The translations under genes were made by a program, and so were the position numbers. Source: Agelas oroides (Eukaryota; Porifera; Demospongiae; Agelasida; Agelasidae). From it: 64,000 nucleotides of DNA. The stretch covers positions 14,259,011 to 14,323,010 of the forward strand of contig OX422185.1 in NCBI GenBank assembly GCA_949130485.1, read 5' to 3'. This document shows, piece by piece, positions 23,653 through 33,659 of this stretch; the first letter of the stretch is position 1; every line of letters begins with the position of its first letter. A model generated the notes under the pieces. That model did no database searches and was not told where the DNA came from. It saw only the letters and a list, made by a program, of their open reading frames with translations.

Positions 23653-24440
23653 TACCGTAGATCGGGAAATTTTCGTGTAGCTTTGTTTTCGCGTAAGAAA
23701 TGTGTGCGCATTTAATTTTCGCCGTGTGGCCAGGTGGCGAAAATTAAACTTTAAATTTTAAAATTTCGCGCATTTAATTTTCACACGCCTAAGCAGCCTG
23801 GCGAAAAATTTTTTAAGGTTACGGGATATCGCTCGCGCGCGCGTACTTACCGTATATTCTAAATTTACGTACGCGCGTTACAATTTTCACTGGAAACAGC
23901 CGCGATTAGATGTGTATTTTTCCAGCCAAAAATAGAGTTCAGCAGCTATGTATACGAAGCGGTTTAATGACAAAAGTGCTATAAAATGGACAACGCAGGT
24001 CCGGACGGAGAGCTTTCTGGGATAGCGTCAGCTGTCGTAAGTATACAGAAGTTAATAATTGTGTGGTACGTGCAGTTCAGCGGAAAACAGACTGTTTCTT
24101 AAAAAGCAAGAGGTGCTTTTCGAAAACGGCTTCGTCCGGACCTCGAAAATGTTACGAATTGTCTCCCTGCATTGCTGTTCCTTCCATCCGGTTGTTTGCG
24201 GAAGCGGAATTTGGCTGGAAAATTCGCGAACTTTGACCACGCGTGCACGACCGATCCTTAGAGATCTCTCGTTGCTTCTCGCTGTGCAAGTTTGTGTCGT
24301 GGCTCTCGACTCATCCTTCGTGTTTTGCAGCTGTAGCCTAACGTACGTAGCCACCGAGAGTTGGTCCATCTGGACCGCTGACCACGCCCACTTCCGTATC
24401 CCGTAAAAGGTTACGGCGAAAATTTCACGATCTACGGTAT
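23653..24440. mobile_element. CpG-rich inverted-repeat element (Tc1/mariner-like ends)
   Basis: TACCGTAGATCGGGAAATTT at the left matches the reverse complement of the right end (TTTCACGATCTACGGTA), and TA at both edges fits a TA target site. A second, inner inverted pair begins TTAAGGTTACGGGATAT at 23814 and ends TATCCCGTAA near 24408. The core contains a CGCTCGCGCGCGCG run. ORFs of 115 (+) and 130 (-) codons overlap each other and show no known domain. It could be two nested elements. Confidence 0.6.
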
Positions 24441-24800
24441 ACACTAGCTGCAGGAATTGGCAACTCCAGCAGCTTATTTACCTTACCAAACTGAGGCATT
24501 CTGATATACTACATCTACACCAGGCCCAGCCTTGTTTCCAGGTGCTTGGGAAAAAAATGGGAGTGCCATGAATAAGACTCATCCCGAAGTCGAAATATTG
24601 AGATTAAGTTTAAGCCACTCGGCTGTCTACTGTTGACGTGTCTACCGAGAACGCGGACCGCCCGCAGCAATGATGGACATGCCAGCTCCCTGCTTCCTCG
24701 CCCCTCAATGCTGAAGCTCGCCAGCCTACCGCTAGCATTGGAAGCATCTCTCTGCCTTGCGTTCTACGCTCAGCCCCCAAGTTAAGAGGCGTACACCCCT

Positions 24801-24822
24801 CCCCCCCCCCCCCCCCCCCCCC
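24801..24822. repeat. Homopolymer C22
   Basis: An uninterrupted run of C, a likely site of length error in assembly. Three other C runs occur at 30937, 34539 and 60634. Confidence 0.95.
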
Positions 24823-25007
24823 ACCCAACAAGACATCAAACATGCTTCCTTCGGACAACCTACATCATATATTAGTAGAAAATGCATGCACTAAAACACT
24901 GAAAATGACAAAATACACACTCACCTACAAGTTGGAAGGCTACAAATCACTAGCTAAGTTTATTAAAATGAATGACTAACCAGTTTAGAAGGTGGTACAG
25001 GAAGAGC

Positions 25008-25167
25008 TAGTCTCATGCCCAGCCCACATACGCCTCCCAGTGAGAAATAGTCCGTTGAACCAAGACAATTTTTGAGGCCTATTATCAAAAGTACACACTA
25101 ACACAAGAAATTTGATTTGGTTCACCAGATCATTTGTCCTTGGGAGAGGGTCGGATCTGGGCATAAG
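25008..25167. mobile_element. 160-bp MULE-family MITE
   Basis: TAGTCTCATGCCCAGCCCAC at the left and a decayed GGATCTGGGCATAAG at the right are inverted. The subterminal AGTCCGTTGAACCAAG and CTTGGTTCACC-like segments also pair. Flanks AGGAAGAGC (24999-25007) and ATGAAGAGC (25168-25176) match at 8 of 9. Confidence 0.7.
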
Positions 25168-25789
25168 ATGAAGAGCCTGAAGTTTAAAATATGCTTATAA
25201 AAAAAACGACAACAAACCAAAAATAAAAAAGCACTGACGGACTTGTATCAAATACACAGCAGGTTGCCATCAGATCAATGATAGCACTGCTGTAGTCTTG
25301 GTCTCTCAGTGATGATGGACTGCTTACAGCACAGTATGTGTGTTCTTGTATTCTGCTGACCAAGTCAACTGCTCTATCCTGGTGATTTCATTGTCCAGAT
25401 CAATGTCTCAAATCTAAACCAGGGTAAAGTGAAGAATTGGTTACGTATGATCAGCACACTGAATGAAACGCATACAGTAAAACCTCCGAACAAAGGACAC
25501 TTTGGGGACGGGCCATTTGTCCTTTGTAGAGAGGTTGTCCCCTTCTTGGAGGTTTTCTACTGGAAAGTCCTTAAAGACCAAAAATAACACTTTAAAATCT
25601 TTGAAATGTATTAATACATTTTGTTATATACCTAGTATACGCGCCAATAGTACTTCCCATATTATATTCTACACGTTTTTTTTTTCAATTGTGAGATAGC
25701 AAGAGCAATACTATACATGTATTAAAAATGTATAATGATTGCAATTATGATGTAATTACATAATTACACAGTAATTACATAAACGTACA

Positions 25790-26362
25790 CAGGCCGGTAG
25801 GCAGGGGGAGTTCGAGAGACCCCCTTTTGGCCTCCAAAAGATTTTATATGCACCGCTTAACTGTACATTTTAAGTGCCCTACCATTTGAAATTGGTCCAC
25901 TAGTCTTGCTGCTATATTGAAAATCACCACCGTCCAAATGAGTTTGGTTGCAGCTATGTAAGTTTGTTCATGGAAGACCAGCACGGAACGTGCGCATAAG
26001 CTGTTTACGCCACTGTGATGAAAGGATGCGCGTAAATACGTGCGTAAATAAATTGCTATTTCAGGCGCTCGAGACTAGTCCAGAGCTCACCAGTTGTCTT
26101 CCTAGTGATGTCACCCCACCTGTTAACAAATGTATACGTGGACAGCCAAAAATTAGATGCAATACTCCGCAAGCCATGTAACTACAATGGCTCCACTTCT
26201 GTCGCAAAATGGCCTCAGAAGCAATCTCAGAGCATCTAATTTCTAAAAATCTCCTGGGGGAGCATGACCCCAGACCCCCCTAGTCTTGCATGCTTATGCA
26301 TGCATACATACAAATCAGATATCCATGTAACCCCCCTTCTGAAAATCCTGGCTATGGGCCTG
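25790..26362. mobile_element. hAT-like MITE, CAGGCC..TAG termini
   Basis: CAGGCCGGTAGGCAGG at the left is inverted relative to CCTGGCTATGGGCCTG at the right. The right half contains the module GCCTCAGAAGCAATCTCAGA followed by CTGGGGGAGCATG, which recurs in many other places in the window. No clean 8-bp target duplication is seen. Confidence 0.6.
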
Positions 26363-26762
26363 ATACAATAGTTATTTATAACTGAAATATTTCATCATTT
26401 ACAAGTACAGTGGAAAGGACCACCGCTCGGAATACGAGGCTCCGTTACGAGCATTTGGTACACTTCCGGTAGGCATGGTAATGTATGCTCAGGCTGTTGA
26501 GCACAATGAGGTCACACGTTCGTACCTCTCTGTTGCTGTACAATGGTGAGAAAGGCTAGCACAATGAGAAGCAGTGCTAATATAATGCCCAGTCTTTGAA
26601 TCCAGCGATGGTGGCACACAATCTTACGAAAGTGGTCGACAAGCGTCTGCATTATGTACAAATTGTCGGTGGGTGTAGTTTCACTGTCCGTTTTCGGTGG
26701 TAATTTTGTATTGGCTTAGGTAAGTCCGGGACTGATCAGTGTCTGTTGTACGGAGTTGAGAG

Positions 26763-27523
26763 GTGTCTGCTTCTCGGAGGTTCGAAATGTATTCTATGGT
26801 AAAATCAATTCACGTGATGCCGTTCAAAGTGATTTTTGCATTGGTTTGTCTGGATCGTGTTCTCCTCTCTCTGAACTCTTTGGAGGAGCCCAGTCCTCTC
26901 AAATGGGGTCTAGAAGTTGAGAGTGTCCTACAGCCTTTGTTCTACAAAATTCTCTCCCCGTTCTCACTTTTTGCGGGTCGCCCCTACTTTCGACACCGAA
27001 ATTATTGCCAACCTATTAAGGTACTCAAGTCAAAATGGTGCATCTGGTTTTGCTTACTTATATGTGGCGATATTGAAGCTAACCCAGGGCCTTTTCCCTG
27101 CTCTGTTTGTGTGCAGGAGGTCCAAGATGACCAACAAGGACTGTACTGCGAGGTGTGTTTTAATTGGAATCACCGAGCTTGTGTAAACATGAGTGAACCA
27201 GAGTACTTCCATTGGGCAAATATTGACGATGGATGGGTCTGCCCAAAGTGCGACCAAGAGGCCCTACCCTTTTATGATGCTACCTTTCTCTCTTCAACAA
27301 TAGAATCGTCCTTCCACTCCTCCCAGATGATTATGCCTAAGAACAATTCTCTCAGAATTCTATCTTTCAATGCAAGGAGTTTACTCCCCAAAATTGACCT
27401 ACTGAGAGCCCTCTGTTTGAACGAACCCTACGATCTGCTGATTGTCACTGAGACCTGGCTTTCCCTGGATATCTTGAACTCTGAAATACGTATCTCCGGG
27501 TTTGATATTGCCAGAAAGGACAG
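26763..27523 (+). pseudogene. LINE N-terminal protein: 2A-like motif, PHD finger, start of endonuclease
   Basis: Numbering follows an ORF opened at ATG 26763. After a hydrophobic stretch, residues 102-110 read GDIEANPGP (27066-27092), which fits the D-x-E-x-NPGP 2A ribosome-skipping consensus. A complete C4HC3 PHD finger follows at once: C113, C116, C129, C132, H137, C140, C160, C163, with W158 two residues before the last pair. From residue 198, LRILSFNARSLLPK and then LLIVTETWL (E230) are the opening motifs of an APE-type endonuclease. The protein is cut after GFDIARKDR by the nested insertion, and the last 11 codons of the apparent ORF belong to the insert. PHD fingers and 2A motifs are both documented in some CR1-like LINEs; cleavage activity here is an inference. 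Confidence 0.85.
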
Positions 27524-28194
27524 AAGCGTGTTGAATGCTTTAAATATCTGGGCTTACTCTTAACATCAGATCTTTCCTGGTCCACCCATGTTGATTCTAT
27601 ATGCAGTAAGGCAAGGAAACTGCTGGGACTACTGTACAGAAAATACTACCAATATGCAGAGCCGCAGATCCTACTCCAACTGTATGTATCCCTGGTATTA
27701 GAGTATGCCAGCCCAGTATGGAACCCCTACTTGCGGAAAAATATCAACACGCTAGAGAATGTCCAGAAATTTGCCCTCAGAATGTGCTTCAAACGCTGGG
27801 ATCAGGCCTATTCCCAAATGCTCCAGTCATTTAACATCGCTGAACTGTCTGAACGCAGACTCTACCTTGACCTCTGCACCATGTTCAAAATTGTGCACGG
27901 ACTACTTAATTTTCCCTCTGGCATTTTTAATACTTACTCAGGTAGAACTCAAAGTACTAACAGACCCTTTTTGTTTTATAGACCTTTCGTCCACACTAAC
28001 TACTTCTATAACTCGTTTGTCCCTCGTACAGTTACTATATGGAACACACTTCCAGTCTCACTTGTGTCTAATAGTTACGTACCACATTTTAGATCACATG
28101 TATGGATGCATATTACACATTAGCTCTGCTATTTTATGTATCCCTTGCTATTTGGCATAAACTTTTATAGAAAAAAAATAAATAAAAAAAAATT
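27523..28194 (+). mobile_element. 5'-truncated LINE 3' end nested in the host LINE
   Basis: A 672-bp insert enters the endonuclease domain between ...GFDIARKDR and HGGGVAIYI. It starts in the middle of a reverse-transcriptase C-terminal region and ends with an AAAAAAAATAAAT-type tail at 28170-28192. This is the usual shape of a LINE copy truncated by incomplete reverse transcription. GACA stands at 27519-27522 and 28195-28198 as a possible short target duplication. Confidence 0.85.
27524..28123 (+). pseudogene. LINE reverse transcriptase, C-terminal fragment (nested copy)
   Basis: 199 codons open to a natural-looking stop. It opens with VECFKYLGLLLTSDLSW, the segment that follows the RT palm in APE LINEs, then SKARKLLGLLYRKYY and LEYASPVWNPYL. 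It ends with FVPRTVTIWNTLPVSLV, the conserved end of these ORF2 proteins. The host LINE has the equivalent FKYLGIWLSDDLTWSKHI (29850-29910) with clearly different residues, so the two are separate families. No catalytic motif is present. Confidence 0.85.
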
Positions 28195-28196
28195 GA

Positions 28197-29641
28197 CATG
28201 GAGGAGGTGTAGCTATATATATACGCAACACCATCCCCTATTCAAGACTTGAAATCCACCAACCTGATCTTGAATTGATCTTATGTGAATGCCACATTGG
28301 GAATCACCTGCAGACCATTGGTGGTTTTTACCGCCCCCCTAACTCAAACTCTGACGTTATGTCCAAACTCTCAAATGTAGTTTCTCTCCTGCGCCCCCAG
28401 AATCTAACAAACCTGATAATATGTGGTGATTTTAACATAAATATACAGGGGGCAGTCAACTGTCATCTTCACTCCCTCCAACAACTCCAACTCGATTTTG
28501 ATCGATCTCAGGTTGTAAATTCCCCTACAAGAGTTAGCAACTCAACTTCCTCCACTTTAGACCTTGTCCTTTTATCAAATCCAGAACAGCTTGAATCCTG
28601 TGATGTTCTACCTCCAATTGGTTCCTCAGATCATTCCTCTGTCTCAGTATCTTTGAGCCTGCCTCAGAAGAAAAGAGATAAACAACCTACTAAATCAGTG
28701 TGGATCTACAAAGCAGCTGACATGTCTAAAGCTAGGGAGCTCCTTCCCTCTCTTCCATTGTCCAACACCACAGATGATGTGGATATTGCCTGGCAGAAAT
28801 GGGTTAAAGAGTTTGTGACCATAATGGAAGAATGTATCCCCAAGAAATTGGTACCAATGGAGTCTGGAACTCCTTGGATTAATGGAGAGATTAGAAACGA
28901 CATCGCTAGACAAGAAAGACTCTACAATCGCTTCAAACGCTCTAAATCACTAGACATTTTACAAAGGTATAAATCACTAAGAAACTCTATTGTCAGTAAA
29001 ATCCGTCTAGCTAAGAAAACATTTTTAAACAATCTCTCATCTTCACTAAATGATGCTAAAAAATTTTGGTCCACGATCAGAAGGATTAACCCACGGCCTG
29101 ACCTGTCCTCCCTCTCGAACGTAGTTCCTATCCCAAAGGGAGACACAAAGAAAAACGAAGTTCAGTCCTTTAGACCTATTTCCCTACTACCGATTATCAG
29201 CAAGGTCCTAGAAAGACACTTCCATCAACTGATCTCAGAATTTACCTCCATAAACAATATCCTGACCGACGACCAATTCGGGTTTCGACCAGGCCGTTGT
29301 ACCACAACCCCCCTACTCCTGTCTATCCATGAATGGCACAAAGCACTTGAGAGCAGGAAGAGAGTAGCCTGTGTGCTTTTTGATGTAAAAAAAGCCTTTG
29401 ACAGTGTGCCTCACAATACACTGCTGAATAAAATCCACCATCTCAAAATTCCATCAATCATCCTTCACTGGCTGATTAGCTACTTGATGAACCGTTTCCA
29501 ACGAGTTGTCTTCAAAGGATGTTCTTCGACTTGGCTCCCAGTTAGATCAGGTGTGCCGCAGGGGTCTATACTTGGTCCGCTACTATTTCTGCTGTATATG
29601 AATGACATTTCAGATGTTCCCCTGACACCTAGAACAAAACT
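28197..29641 (+). pseudogene. LINE endonuclease (rest) and reverse transcriptase
   Basis: Resumes the host LINE frame at HGGGVAIYIR. With ATG 28275 as residue 1, the endonuclease motifs are GDFNIN (51-56) and SDHSSV (118-123). Reverse transcriptase follows with PIPKGD (285-290), FRPISLLPIISKVLE (299-313), FGFRPGRCTT (335-344), motif A FDVKKAFDSV (369-378) and motif B SGVPQGSILGP (425-435). Between KKFWSTIRRINPRPDL and VVPIPKGD only a few residues remain where related proteins have roughly 100, which suggests an in-frame deletion of the RT N-terminal part. An extra T in the run at 29640-29646 throws the frame just before the catalytic ADD box. Confidence 0.9.
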
Positions 29642-30360
29642 TTTTTGCTGATGACATCTTACTTTTTAAACCAATCAAGTCAGATTCTGACTTTTGCGAC
29701 TTCCAGAAGGACATCGACGCAATAAGCAATTGGACAGTTGCAAATCACTTAACCCTGAATGCTAACAAAACCAAAGTCATGCTAATTTCTCGCAACAGAA
29801 AATCACAATGTCCGTCATTTTCACTCAATGGTATTCAGATTGAGAAGGTGAGACATTTCAAATATCTAGGCATTTGGCTATCAGATGACCTCACATGGTC
29901 CAAACACATTGAAAGTGTTTGCTGCAAAGCACGGAGAGTTCTTGGATATATATATCGCACTTTCTCCCCTCACTGTTCCACTGAATCTATTCTGCACTTA
30001 TATAAAACCCAAGTTCTTCCCATAATTGAATACGGATGTGTTATCTGGGACCCACACTTCAAAAAGGACAAGATACTTCTGGAGAGCGTCCAACACTTTG
30101 CAATTCGAATTGCCACCAAGCCTTGGTCCAGTCACAACTTTAGTCCCCCATATGACCTACCATCTCTTGAATGACGGCGACAGTACCACAAACTACTTTA
30201 TACCTTTAAATTTTTAAATGGCCTTTCCTTTTGCCCTCCTGGCTTTTTTACAATTAAAAGTAACCCTAACTTAAGAATTTATCATACTAAATGTCTAGAA
30301 CAACCCTTCGCCAAAACTGTATCTTTTTTTAATTCTTTTTTTTGTTGGCTCAATTAAGCT
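29642..30360 (+). pseudogene. LINE reverse transcriptase, catalytic ADD box to C terminus
   Basis: Continues in the next frame with FADDILLFKPI, the catalytic motif C. Then come LNANKTKVMLIS (motif D), FKYLGIWLSDDLTWSKHI and LPIIEYGCVIWDPHF. A TGA at 30172-30174 stops the frame after DLPSLE. The same frame reads on after the stop through RRQYHKLLYTFKFLNG and FFTIKSNP, so the stop is a later mutation. An AT-rich 3' region and the A-rich tail follow. Confidence 0.85.
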
Positions 30361-30936
30361 TTGGAACTTCTTACCTAATGATTAATTGACTCTATTACTT
30401 CTTTTAAAGGTAATCTTAAAACCTTATTTTCATTGTAGCTCTCATCCGTATGAGCCATTGTCTTGTATACGTCACATTTTTTTTCTTGTTGTTGATGTTG
30501 TTTTTTTTTTTATTTTTTTTATTTTGAGGTCCTTTATACTAGCTTCGGCTATTGGACTGTACACTGAATTGTTATAATTCATTGTTCAACACAAAAATAA
30601 AAAAATTAAAAAATAAAAATTGGGGGCAAGTGACCTGTCCACTGTACAGAAGTAGTCCGCTTTTTGGAGGGTCTGTTATTAGAGGTTTTACTGTACATGC
30701 AATGTACTGTACTTCCTTGATCAGATACATTTAGTTTCAATGTTTCCTTTTGTGTAGCTACTATTCAAGAGTGGTGTATACGTATTCCTTTGGAAAGCCC
30801 ACAGATACAGACTAGCTACACATTTGCAGTACTACTTATGTACAATACAGCGAGGTCTGGAACTAGGACCAATGATACCCAGGGATTCATTTAGTGGGCG
30901 GTATTTGCCCCCTGCCCCCATGTCAAAATAATCTTG

Positions 30937-30954
30937 CCCCCCCCCCCCCCCCCC
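30937..30954. repeat. Homopolymer C18
   Basis: C run next to CCCCCTGCCCCCA, in a C-rich tract (30904-30958). Confidence 0.9.
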
Positions 30955-31352
30955 ACCCTAATTGGAACTTAAGTCTGAAGTGCCATACCAGCACTAGTAA
31001 ATGCAACCTGGTCCATTACTTGAAGAATGACCTCAGAGGGTCTAAATTTCAAAATTTCCTGGGGGTGGGGTGGGGGAGGCTGCCCCAGACCCCTGACATA
31101 GTTACTCTGCAAAGCACACCAAGTGAAGAATGCTTATTTAAGTCAAAATATCAAGAAAAGGTTTATTTATGCCACTCAGCTGTCTACAGTTAAAGTGTCT
31201 ACTGTGCAGATGTGCCAACTACTTTGTGGAAGCGCCTTGCTTTCTCGCCTCTCACCATATCATCATACTACTATTGTCAGCCAAATTCATGCTAATTTGT
31301 ATTATGTGTTACTGTTTTTGTACATGTACATGTTGTTTATATGTTGTGTATA

Positions 31353-31400
31353 CAGGGGCAGCGGAGCAAGTCTGGCAGACCCGGCGACCACCGGACCAAT
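31353..31400. mobile_element. Possible left end of a hAT-like element
   Basis: CAGGGGCAGCGGAGC, then GCAGACCCGG and CCACCGGACCAAT, resembles the reverse complement of the element end at 61430-61476. No matching right end was identified downstream. Confidence 0.4.
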
Positions 31401-31762
31401 GTTTTGACTGCCAACCCTTCGTTTGCAGGCGAGAAGCACGCTTATCGTCTGCACAGATCTGTGTCCACACGTACTTCATGGTCCGGACGTAAAAGATAGT
31501 TGTGGAGACTTGAAAACGAGCAGATTTTGAGCGCAGTGGCCACTGTGACATTCTTGGCCGGTGATGCTTGGAATCCGATCTAGACTATTACAAAGCAAAA
31601 CTCCGACCAGCTTGCGAACACCACTCCTTCACGTGGTTCCCTGGGTGCACAACCGCTGATGCTGAGGGACATTGATCTCCATCCGTGCAGACGTGAAGCG
31701 AATCAGAATTCTGTTACTATGCCACAACTAAAGCAAAGACTTGTAGTGACGTTTTAGGCCCC

Positions 31763-31843
31763 AAATTGGCCTCAGGAGCCATCTCAGAGCATCAAATTTC
31801 AAAAAGATTTCCTGGGGGAGTATACCTCCACACCCCCCTAGTT
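31763..31843 (+). repeat. hAT-MITE module fragment
   Basis: GGCCTCAGGAGCCATCTCAG, CATCAAATTTCAAAAAG and CCTGGGGGAGTAT are followed by ACCCCCCTAG and TGCATGCATGC. This module recurs at 26200-26285, 34275-34350, 47640-47700, 48018-48080 and 58805-58850, and inverted at 55320-55385 and 57765-57830. Confidence 0.7.
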
Positions 31844-31849
31844 TCTGCA

Positions 31850-32700
31850 TGCATGCCTAACGTACACACTCGGGCTCGGGTACAAGTATTGGTAAGCCAG
31901 ACCAATGGAATTTTGCTTCCACTGGGCCTAGTATAAGGTCATGTAACTTTGTGTTTGTGTTTTTGCTTGTACTCATGTTTGTGTACTTCAAAGTCTTCAT
32001 TGTGTTTTTGTGTTTTGTACTCATGTCCTGTAGTTTGCAGTCTTGTGGTTGATTATATTGTGCTTTGAGTAATAACAAACTGGCTTTTCTAAAAGCCACC
32101 AAATGTAAAAAGACTTAACCAATCTGCTTAATCAATAACTGTTGACTAGAAGCCTTGTGTGATTGACACATTACAGTGTTATCCACAACATTTTTAGCCC
32201 AGTCCTTAACATGGCTGTGGTGTGGGCTTGAGGGCATGACTAGTACTAAAATCGAGAGACTCGCAGTAAATCCGGGGCAAGTGGAAAATGCTGAAGTGCA
32301 GAAATGGAAGTACGGAAGTGAGAAGAAAAGCCGCCTATGTATCAGTGTCTGGTACCTTACTGACTCACGACTGTGTTTGTAGCCAAAGGGTGACTGTCTT
32401 CAAGTGATGTGAAAGCGCCGGGTACTGGGACCTCAAACTCCAGTGAGCACTAACCACTGTTGTTTAGCATGACACGCTGAGTGTAGTTTGGTCTTGTCTT
32501 GGTCTCATTCTGAGACTGCAGTGACCATTTTACTGATGAACTGTTACAAATTGCGATATGACAACAAATCACATCCAGTCTATTTTGGATTCTGATTGGC
32601 CAACTCTACATTCCTTCACGTCACTGTGAACAAATGCATTATACATGATAGATGGATACATGCACCATCACTACTGTTGACCTTCATTACTGCATAGATA
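31850..32700. other. Intergenic stretch, no recognised gene
   Basis: Contains a TTGTGTTTTTG-rich patch at 31950-32010. ORFs are below 82 codons and featureless. Confidence 0.5.
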
Positions 32701-32706
32701 GCAGAG

Positions 32707-33090
32707 CAGGGGTAGCGGAAGCAGCTCAAGAGTGGTCCAGCTCCTAATACGGAGGCCGCGCAGCGGCTGTCTGTTTTGTGCGCCGCATGCAAAAAATTTT
32801 TACGTACCTTCGTTATTTGAACTGTCAGGACAATGGTGGATGAGATGGTTGAGATCCTTCTGCGCTGATGGATGCCATGTGGATCTGTTAACAGCTGCTG
32901 TGCAGTCTAATGTGTTTACATTTAATCAGCATGCATGTGTGCAAAGGACACGCCCCTTGCAGCTTGGAGGCAGCCTTCCAAAGGGTGTGTCCTTCCGCTT
33001 CTGTACTGCACCGTTTGAATGTTGATTACTTGATTGCCAAAAAGCGGCCCGACCAAAACCAGACCAGCCGGACCGGTTTTGCCACCCCTG
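32707..33090. mobile_element. 384-bp hAT-like MITE
   Basis: Left end CAGGGGTAGCGG and right end TTTTGCCACCCCTG are imperfect inverted repeats of the CAGGGGYRGC type. GTGGTCC and GGACCGG form the subterminal pair. No clear 8-bp duplication is seen. The overlapping 97-codon ORF is not recognisable. Confidence 0.5.
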
Positions 33091-33099
33091 TAGAGTATA

Positions 33100-33655
33100 A
33101 GGATATGGATTGGAAATGCACGTAACTCATGTGATCAATCTGCCATTGACGCCCATACTGAATGCGGAATGCCCATTGATCTTATCCGTGTTATGCATTA
33201 CGCCTTGAAAATCACAGATCCAAACCCAAAAATGTGACACTCTGGGCCATTGCCTGTACTGCCTTCTTTGGATATTGATGCATGTATTTTCATGGAGCTG
33301 CTACCAGATGTTGGAAATGCCACAGTAGACTTAGCCTGGGGAGATGTAGTGGTTGATAACTGAGACAAACCTCAAATGATATGCATACACCAAAATGTGA
33401 TCAGTTTGAGATAGGGATTATAGGATGCACTAGCTTAAGCCTTTACCCTTTATTGCCCGACATATTGGGACAGCATGGGATGATTTTTCAGCTTACACAA
33501 AGCCTGTTCATATCTGAGTATTCGCAGTGTTTGCAACACTGCTGGTCTGCCACAGCACCACTATGCTAGCCACACCTATCGGGTAGGTGCTGCCACACCT
33601 GCGGCTCTCACCAGAGTTGAAGATTCAAGCTCTTGGTGGCAGCATAGTGCTTAAA
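33100..33655. other. Intergenic stretch, no recognised gene
   Basis: No ORF above 62 codons and no clear repeat boundary. Confidence 0.4.
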
Positions 33656-33659
33656 GTGC

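Larger units (their letters stand above)
26390..30623 (+). mobile_element. APE-type LINE, interrupted and decayed
   Basis: A non-LTR retrotransposon in forward orientation. From 5' to 3' it has an N-terminal region with a 2A-like motif and a PHD finger, an APE-like endonuclease, a reverse transcriptase, and an A-rich tail with T interruptions (30594-30623). The left boundary is uncertain: the preceding MITE ends at 26362 and the ORF starts near 26763. The element is split by the insertion at 27523-28194 and is not functional as it stands. The architecture resembles the CR1/L2/Rex group, but the clade was not tested. Confidence 0.9.
25475..30693. mobile_element. Pogo/Tc1-like element ends enclosing a nest
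   Basis: CAGTAAAACCTCC at 25475, preceded by TA, mirrors AGAGGTTTTACTG ending at 30693, followed by TA. Both ends carry the GGACAC/GTCTG-type subterminal sequence seen in pogo-like MITEs. The left end is itself a foldback: GGAGGTTTTCTACTG lies at about 25548-25562. The intervening 5 kb is mostly the hAT-like MITE and the LINE. Pairing of these two ends as one original element is an inference. Confidence 0.5.

Noticed and set aside
24052..24444. 130-codon (-) and 115-codon (+) overlapping ORFs
   Set aside because: Both lie within an inverted-repeat element and end in its terminus. Mutual overlap on both strands suggests chance openness of CpG-rich sequence.
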